A stretch of 64,000 nucleotides of DNA from Alectoria sarmentosa (Eukaryota > Ascomycota > Lecanoromycetes > Lecanorales > Parmeliaceae). The position numbers were made by a program, and so were the translations under genes. Below are positions 58,830 through 64,000 of this stretch, piece by piece (position 1 is the first letter of the stretch; every line of letters starts with the position of its first letter). The DNA is taken from the NCBI GenBank assembly GCA_009733775.1, contig WOGZ01000137.1, positions 21,532 through 85,531 on the forward strand. Reading direction: 5' to 3'. A model generated the notes under the pieces. It was not told the origin of the DNA. It was given only the letters and a program-made list of their open reading frames with translations, and searched no databases.

Positions 58830-59879
58830 ATGACTGACAGCGATGACAAGGCGACTACTAATCCCGTCGTCTTCTTTGATATTGCGCTTGGAGGTAAGAG
58901 AACAACATGCTTGATTCCTACCTAGCTTGTTTCAAATCCTGTCGTGCATGACTACATACATACATCATCTTTCATGCCTATTGGTGTATGATGCTCATCT
59001 CGCAGACATTCGGCCTCTTCCAATGTTCTTCTCTGGCTGCAGGATGAGGCAATTTCTACCCTTTTCTCGGTACCAGTTTGCTCCCGGAGACCTTGTCCAC
59101 CTCGTTGTCATTGCCATTGTCATTGTCATCGGCTGAGCCTTCCCATTCGACTCCAATGAGAAACTTTCGTCGCCTTTCTGCATTGGCACTTACACCTCTG
59201 ATCCTTGTAGGCGAGTCATTGGGCAGGGTGAAGATGGAGCTCTTCGCCGACATCACACCAAAAACCGCCGAAAACTTCCGCCAGTACTGCACAGGCGAGA
59301 ATAAAAATCCCCAGGGGCGCCCTCAGGGCTACAAAGGCAGCAAGTTTCACCGGGTTGTATGTGAAGAACAGCCTGTTCCTTCTTCGGCTGAATCCTGAGG
59401 AGAAATTTCTCTGATTGATCGCAGATCAGAGAATTCATGATCCAGGGTGGAGACTTTCTCAACGGCGATGGCACTGGCAGTACTTGCATTTACGGCACCA
59501 AAGCTTTTGCAGACGAGAATTTCCAGCTGAAGCATGATACGCCTGGCTTACTAAGCATGGCTGTTAGTATTCCGCATGGCACATTTGGTCATAAGCTCAC
59601 AACGGACTATGCTCATGCTTCACTAGAATTCCGGCAAAGACAGCAACGGCTGCCAATTCTTCATTACCACCGTCTGCTTGTCTCTGTCAAAGCTCACAGC
59701 GTGGTTAGCTTGCTGAAAGCATGTCTTAGGTTCCCACGCCGTTCCTGAACAACAAACATGTCGTCTTTGGCAAGGTCATCGACGGAATGGATGTCGTGCA
59801 CAAGGTCGAGAACACCCGAGTGAGAGGGGAGAGCAAGCCTGCGACAGATGTCACAATCGCACAGTGCGGCGAGATGTAA
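58830..59879 (+). CDS. cyp3: peptidyl-prolyl cis-trans isomerase H (cyclophilin, U4/U6.U5 snRNP type)
   Basis: Five exons (58830-58893, 59211-59356, 59425-59562, 59627-59671, 59730-59879) encode 180 aa, the usual single-domain cyclophilin length. Key motifs are present: FADITPKTAENFRQYCTGE, KGSKFHRV with the catalytic Arg, FMIQGGDFLNGDGTG, LLSMANSG (across intron 3), NGCQFFITT, and HVVFGKVIDGMDVV. The GxGRPQGYKG insertion is typical of PPIH, which acts in the spliceosome. Intron 1 is long (317 nt) and might hide alternative splicing. Intron 4 has a non-standard GTCTGC donor. Confidence 0.9.
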
Positions 59880-60791
59880 TGTCAGTCACAGACCCGGAAG
59901 CAGCAAGCAAAATGCGAGTCCAGCAGGCGGACTTTCAAATTGTGCGTACGCTGACATCCTTTGAAAGTTCTGACACTGACAGCCGCCAGAGTATCCTGCA
60001 TTGGCGTGAAATTATCTGTATGCATATATTAAACAATGGAGAATGGGCCTTCGAGAATTACTGAAGAGAAGTTCTTGGCGCAAACTCTAACGTCTCCTGG
60101 ATTTTCCTATTTTATTCGCTACAAACCTCCAAACCCCCCAAAAACTCCTTGGTTCTCAATTATAAGATCCTTAAAACCCATACGACATAACATGAATTTG
60201 TGAAATGCTCATCCGCCTCCCGCATAGCCGGTCTAGCGCAAATGTGCCACTGCTGCTGATCGACTCGGCGTCAACGCAACAATCATGCACCCACCACTAC
60301 GACCAACAACGTCAAGAAGAGAACGCGCAGACTCAGATGAGCCGCGGAAATGGAATGGTATAGATGTTCCCATACCCAGCACTTGTTAAGAGATGCGACC
60401 TGACGGACCCGAACAAATTACACCGAGGTACCACCAAAGATCTATCTCTTCTGGTTCGGAGCCAATAATCCAGTCACCCTGATATGCAGCTCATAGGAAC
60501 AAAAGACAAGTGAAGATATGTAATATGATCAAGAGAAGATTGGGCCGGAGACTAATATTGCGATCGTAGAATGTGAATAGATCGTGGTTGTCACTGTGAC
60601 ATTCGCTTTATGGGTCAGAAAGGGCTCCGTGGGCTCCACCAATGCGAGAGGTACGTTAGCCGAGTAAAGATGCTTGCAGCAAGGAGTCAAACAGTACGCT
60701 GACAAGTGACACCAAGAAGATCATCTACAGGATTGTACGAATGTCAGATATCGAAGCACTACTCACCACGAAGGGTTGTTATTATCCAATG
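59880..60791. other. intergenic region
   Basis: 912 bp without a credible gene. No repeat or RNA gene was recognised. Confidence 0.4.
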
Positions 60792-61527
60792 CTATCGTCC
60801 CCCAGACGCTTCCATCCCTTCCAACACGCTCGCAGGTACCTTCATCATAGGTTCCAGGAATCTGAACCTCTCCGTCTGCGCAATCTTCCCTTCAAGTTTG
60901 GACCTTTCCAATTTCGCCCCACTCAGGACCGTTATCGGCCTGCCCGATGTCTCCTTCTTCGCCCACCACACCGCCACATGTTCCTTACAATCACCGTTGA
61001 TGCCTAACGGGTACTTTCAAAGATCAAACCGAAGATATCATTGTCGTTGTCATCTTTAGTACCACCTCGACTTTTTATTGGAGTATCAAGGACCATGCTC
61101 CAGGACGGTTTCTTGCCCAGCTCTTCGATCTGCCCGTTCATGACCCCACTCGCTTCATTTGACAGGCACCTCTCCAAACTCCGTCCTTCTTTATCCCCAG
61201 GTTCCCAATCGATAACCTTCTAAGAATGTCGTTAAGTTCTAAGATCTTTACAGCCCTGAAAACGCCTGCGTGGCTGTAAACACGCCCGAAGCTGGCCTTC
61301 CAGCCTTTACGGGCCAGGTCTGCTGTGTAGGTGAATTCTTTTCCTGTGGTACCTTTGGAGATCCAGATACCCTGTTCTGAATTGTCGTCTATGCATGCTT
61401 TACCATCAACGATGACGAAACAGTAGATGGCCACAACTTGCAAGGGTATGTCGTTCAAGCCCTCCTGGCCTGTATACATTCTGTTCGAGTTGGCAGTCAT
61501 CACTCGTTGCAAATCCACCTCGAGCAT
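60792..61527 (-). pseudogene. unknown coding-like region in several frames
   Basis: The ATG at 61527 opens a frame encoding IYCFVIVDGKACIDDN and GIWISKGTTGKEFTYTADLA. Coding-like sequence then changes frame near 61213, to IDWEPGDKEGRSLERCLSNE and later WSMVLDTPIKSRGG. It changes again near 61012, to YPLGINGDCKEHVAVWW and FRFLEPMMKVPASVLEG, ending at the TAG at 60792-60794. The first change could be a 62-nt intron (weak GTTTAC donor, good CTTAAC branch site, TTCTTAG acceptor). The second (GAAAG/TACCCG) has no possible intron and looks like one lost base. I recognise no domain. Either a decaying gene or one sequencing error in a real one. Confidence 0.4.
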
Positions 61528-62283
61528 GAATCAAAGGTATAAATGGGAATAATTCACGTCCTTTCCAGTGGACATTGTATGCTTATTTGTAGGGAATTGT
61601 CAAGATATAATCTACGCCAACGTTTGATTGCTGATTGCCCATGTGCTGGGGATTTGTTTCGCATCTCGAGCTCATTGATTTCGATTGATACCGCTGCGTT
61701 GATTCACAAACAGACTCGGGGCATGATACCTTACGGCAAATAGGCTTCTCGAACAAGACCAGATCAATCGTTTTGAATCATTGTCCGGGATATACGTTTT
61801 CATAGCTGCTCGAGTGCTGAACAAGAGTCAGGCATCTGCTACTAGCGGATGCAGCAACACAATCGCGGCCTGCGGGTCTGAGAGGTCAATAGAGCTGGAC
61901 ATGGTGTTTCCCAACAAAGAACAAACAGCAATGATCACCATTGTTTGTTGCGGTCGCCGAGCCGCCCCCCCACAGCGGTTGCATTCCAAAGTAATGTCCC
62001 AAAATGTCACCTCGCATAAAGCTAATACACTTGGTACACCGCAACGGATCAAACGAACCAATCAGGTCACAAGCAGTGCTTCTTTATCTTGTTCAGCGCG
62101 TCATGTTTTGTGGGGATCGTTTGAGCCCCTTCGCGTAAAACATGGTGAATCTCCTCTTGCAGTCTCTCGTTCTCCACGACCCCTTTCAAGTGGCCACCTA
62201 CCCGTTCTCAATTCATATGCTCAAGAACTAACAAGAGATCAAGCTGCGCAGAGAAGTATTCGCCTGTTCAGATCACTTGCACC
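61528..62283. other. divergent intergenic region
   Basis: 756 bp between two divergent genes. It must include the promoter of the gene at 62284. Frames on both strands are shadow-like. Confidence 0.4.
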
Positions 62284-62823
62284 ATGTTCATCCGATCCTC
62301 CTCCTCGCTCGGCCTAATGGCATTCAATCGTCCATTCAGCATACTAGCAAGATCTGGCAAAGTCCCTCGAATCAGCATAGCTTTAGCACGACTAGGCCTG
62401 CACATCCACACTCCCCCAACCAGACCGTTCCACTCAAGCCTCCAGCAGCTACAAGAATCCAAAAACGAATACACCCCCTCCCCTCAGCCCACCAAAGCCC
62501 CCACTCCTCCCCCCGAAAAGCCATTCCCTCAAGACCAAACACCCACAGACGGCCAAATGGAGCCCTTCATCCCCGGCTTCTCCAAGCTCGGCGTCGACGC
62601 AAAGCTACTGCAGATCCAGCTGATGAGGAGCTACCTCGCGACGGAGACTCAAAAGAACGACCCGCAATGGCGGGCCGGGGCGTACGAGGCGGCGACGGAA
62701 GGGTTGGCGAGGAAGGAGAAGGAGATACGGGACAGCGACACGTGGTGGAAGCGGGCATTTCGGAGTATAGCGTGGGGGCCTACCATTGCGCTCAATGTCA
62801 TCATCGCCTTGTTCTGGGGATGA
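62284..62823 (+). CDS. small mitochondrial-type membrane protein, unknown function
   Basis: Single exon, 179 aa. The first 50 residues are rich in Arg and Ser and lack acids, like a mitochondrial presequence (MFIRSSSSLGLMAFNRPFSI, and a THTPPTRPFHSS-like cleavage region). A Pro-rich spacer follows, then a helical segment (FSKLGVDAKLLQIQLMRSYL). The C-terminus has one hydrophobic segment, ALNVIIALFWG, probably a membrane anchor. Homologous-looking proteins are common in filamentous fungi, but I cannot name a function. A second in-frame Met lies at codon 12. Confidence 0.65.
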   Translation: MFIRSSSSLGLMAFNRPFSILARSGKVPRISIALARLGLHIHTPPTRPFHSSLQQLQESKNEYTPSPQPTKAPTPPPEKPFPQDQTPTDGQMEPFIPGFSKLGVDAKLLQIQLMRSYLATETQKNDPQWRAGAYEAATEGLARKEKEIRDSDTWWKRAFRSIAWGPTIALNVIIALFWG

Positions 62824-64000
62824 GGTGAGATGACCGAGCTGCGGGATTGGATGAGGGAGAAGGGTTTGAATGGGATTTGGTGGGGGGGAAAAGGGGAGTT
62901 GTAAGGAAAGGGAGAAGGTGGCTAGGATGGTTGCTGGAGAGGAATGGATTGCGTGCGGTGCAGAGTGAGGCTGGTGGAGGTAGTAGTGTTTGCATTTTTG
63001 TTACGACCGTGGAAAAGAAAAGCGGAAAATTACATACATACCAGATAAACATACCATATATACATACCAGATAAATATACCAGATAAACATACCAGATAA
63101 ACAAACAAACAAAACAGACAAAGAGCCTTCGCACCCCGTACCGCCTTATCACCATCATCTGATCCCCCCCCCTCCCCCTTTTCTCTCTTTCCCGGAAGAG
63201 AGTCCCTCAACCCCATCCCCCTTTCTCTGACACTGCTGACTTTTTCCCTCCAATAAACGAGGCGAGAGTGGAGAAATGGGATGAGTCCACGTCCCGGCTG
63301 TAAATCGCTTCATCTGTGTACTAGTACGCCTCACGATGCCCGCGATCGATCGATCGGGTGCGATGACTAATATTAGACAAGACAGACAGACAAGACAGAA
63401 AGACAAGACAGACAGGTGCTGGGACGTGATTCTCTCACCTTTTGTTTTTCTTCACTACTTCTCCTTCTATGAGCGATTGATTGATTGATTGGTTAGATCT
63501 TTGATTTACATCTTTTACACGGCGTTCGAACAATGATGATAACATTGTCAATAATGGAATCGAAATAAGTTTAAACAGGAAACGAAAACGGAACCAATCA
63601 CCAGGAAACCACCACACTGATAACCTCAACCCCATCAACTACTACTGTGTCCAAGGCAATAGATAGACTATCAAACCTTGCGCCAATAGCCATCACTCCA
63701 CTCCCCAAACTCCCAGAACCAAGAAAAACAAAAAACAGTCTCCCCCCCCCCCTTTCCACTTTCCACTTTCCCCATCCCGCAAGAATCTCATCACCTCCAC
63801 CTTCACCTTCACCTATATCCAAAACCCAAGCCGAAACGACCCCTCCCTCCCTCCCTCCCTCCCTCATACATACATACAAACCTTAAAACGAAAGCAAATC
63901 GAATCAACCGACCTCTTCGCAATCAATCAATCAATCAATCAATCAATCCGCCTAGATCGAACCAACCCGAGAGCAGGTTCCTTCTTCACCGCACTTCACT
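62824..64000. repeat. terminal non-coding region rich in microsatellites
   Basis: About 1.2 kb without a gene. It contains ACATACCAGATAAA-type repeats (about 63032-63110), CAAGACAGA repeats (about 63377-63417), C-runs, a CCCT tract (about 63841-63863), a CATA run (about 63866-63879) and an AATC tract (about 63920-63948). Confidence 0.7.

Overview
The window is nuclear DNA from a filamentous ascomycete (Pezizomycotina). Genes carry short GT-AG introns, mostly 50-120 nt. The recognisable proteins are fungal forms: a class I myosin with an acidic tail, Sin3, Cft1, an Opa3-like protein, LMBD1 and a HeLo-domain protein. AT-rich, CpA-poor blocks look like the product of repeat-induced point mutation (RIP). 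I cannot place it to species.

Layout. 1-9.7 kb is gene-dense: the 3' end of an unrecognised gene, a polo-like kinase (-), an OPA3-like gene (+), a frame-broken ORF, and a fumarate reductase with a C-terminal cytochrome b5 domain (-). 9.7-13.0 kb shows no convincing gene. 13.0-31.97 kb carries an ANCHR-like zinc-finger protein, a DHA2-type MFS transporter with two reading-frame breaks, class I myosin, the Sin3 corepressor, a secreted fasciclin protein and an LMBD1 cobalamin-transporter homologue.

32-48.7 kb is an accessory block. It holds a HeLo-domain pseudokinase (+), a large kinase/SH3/SH3/ankyrin protein (-), an 884-bp terminal-inverted-repeat element, 21- and 22-bp tandem repeat arrays, a broken second HeLo gene, a butanediol-dehydrogenase-type oxidoreductase (-), and a 2.7-kb AT-rich RIP-like block.

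48.7-62.9 kb returns to housekeeping genes: CFT1/CPSF160, a DUF5315-like protein, a membrane RING-H2 ligase, cyclophilin H, a decayed or frameshifted unknown gene, and a small mitochondrial-type protein. The last kilobase is simple-sequence DNA.

Functionally the genes are mostly independent: cell cycle (polo, ANCHR), actin and endocytosis (myosin I), transcription and mRNA 3'-end formation (Sin3, Cft1), splicing (PPIH), and mitochondria (Opa3, the 179-aa protein). The 32-43 kb block is the main exception. Two HeLo genes, one degraded, and a signalling kinase with ankyrin repeats lie among repeats, an arrangement that resembles fungal self/non-self or regulated-cell-death loci. Exon boundaries were assigned by eye from splice motifs, phase and family resemblance.
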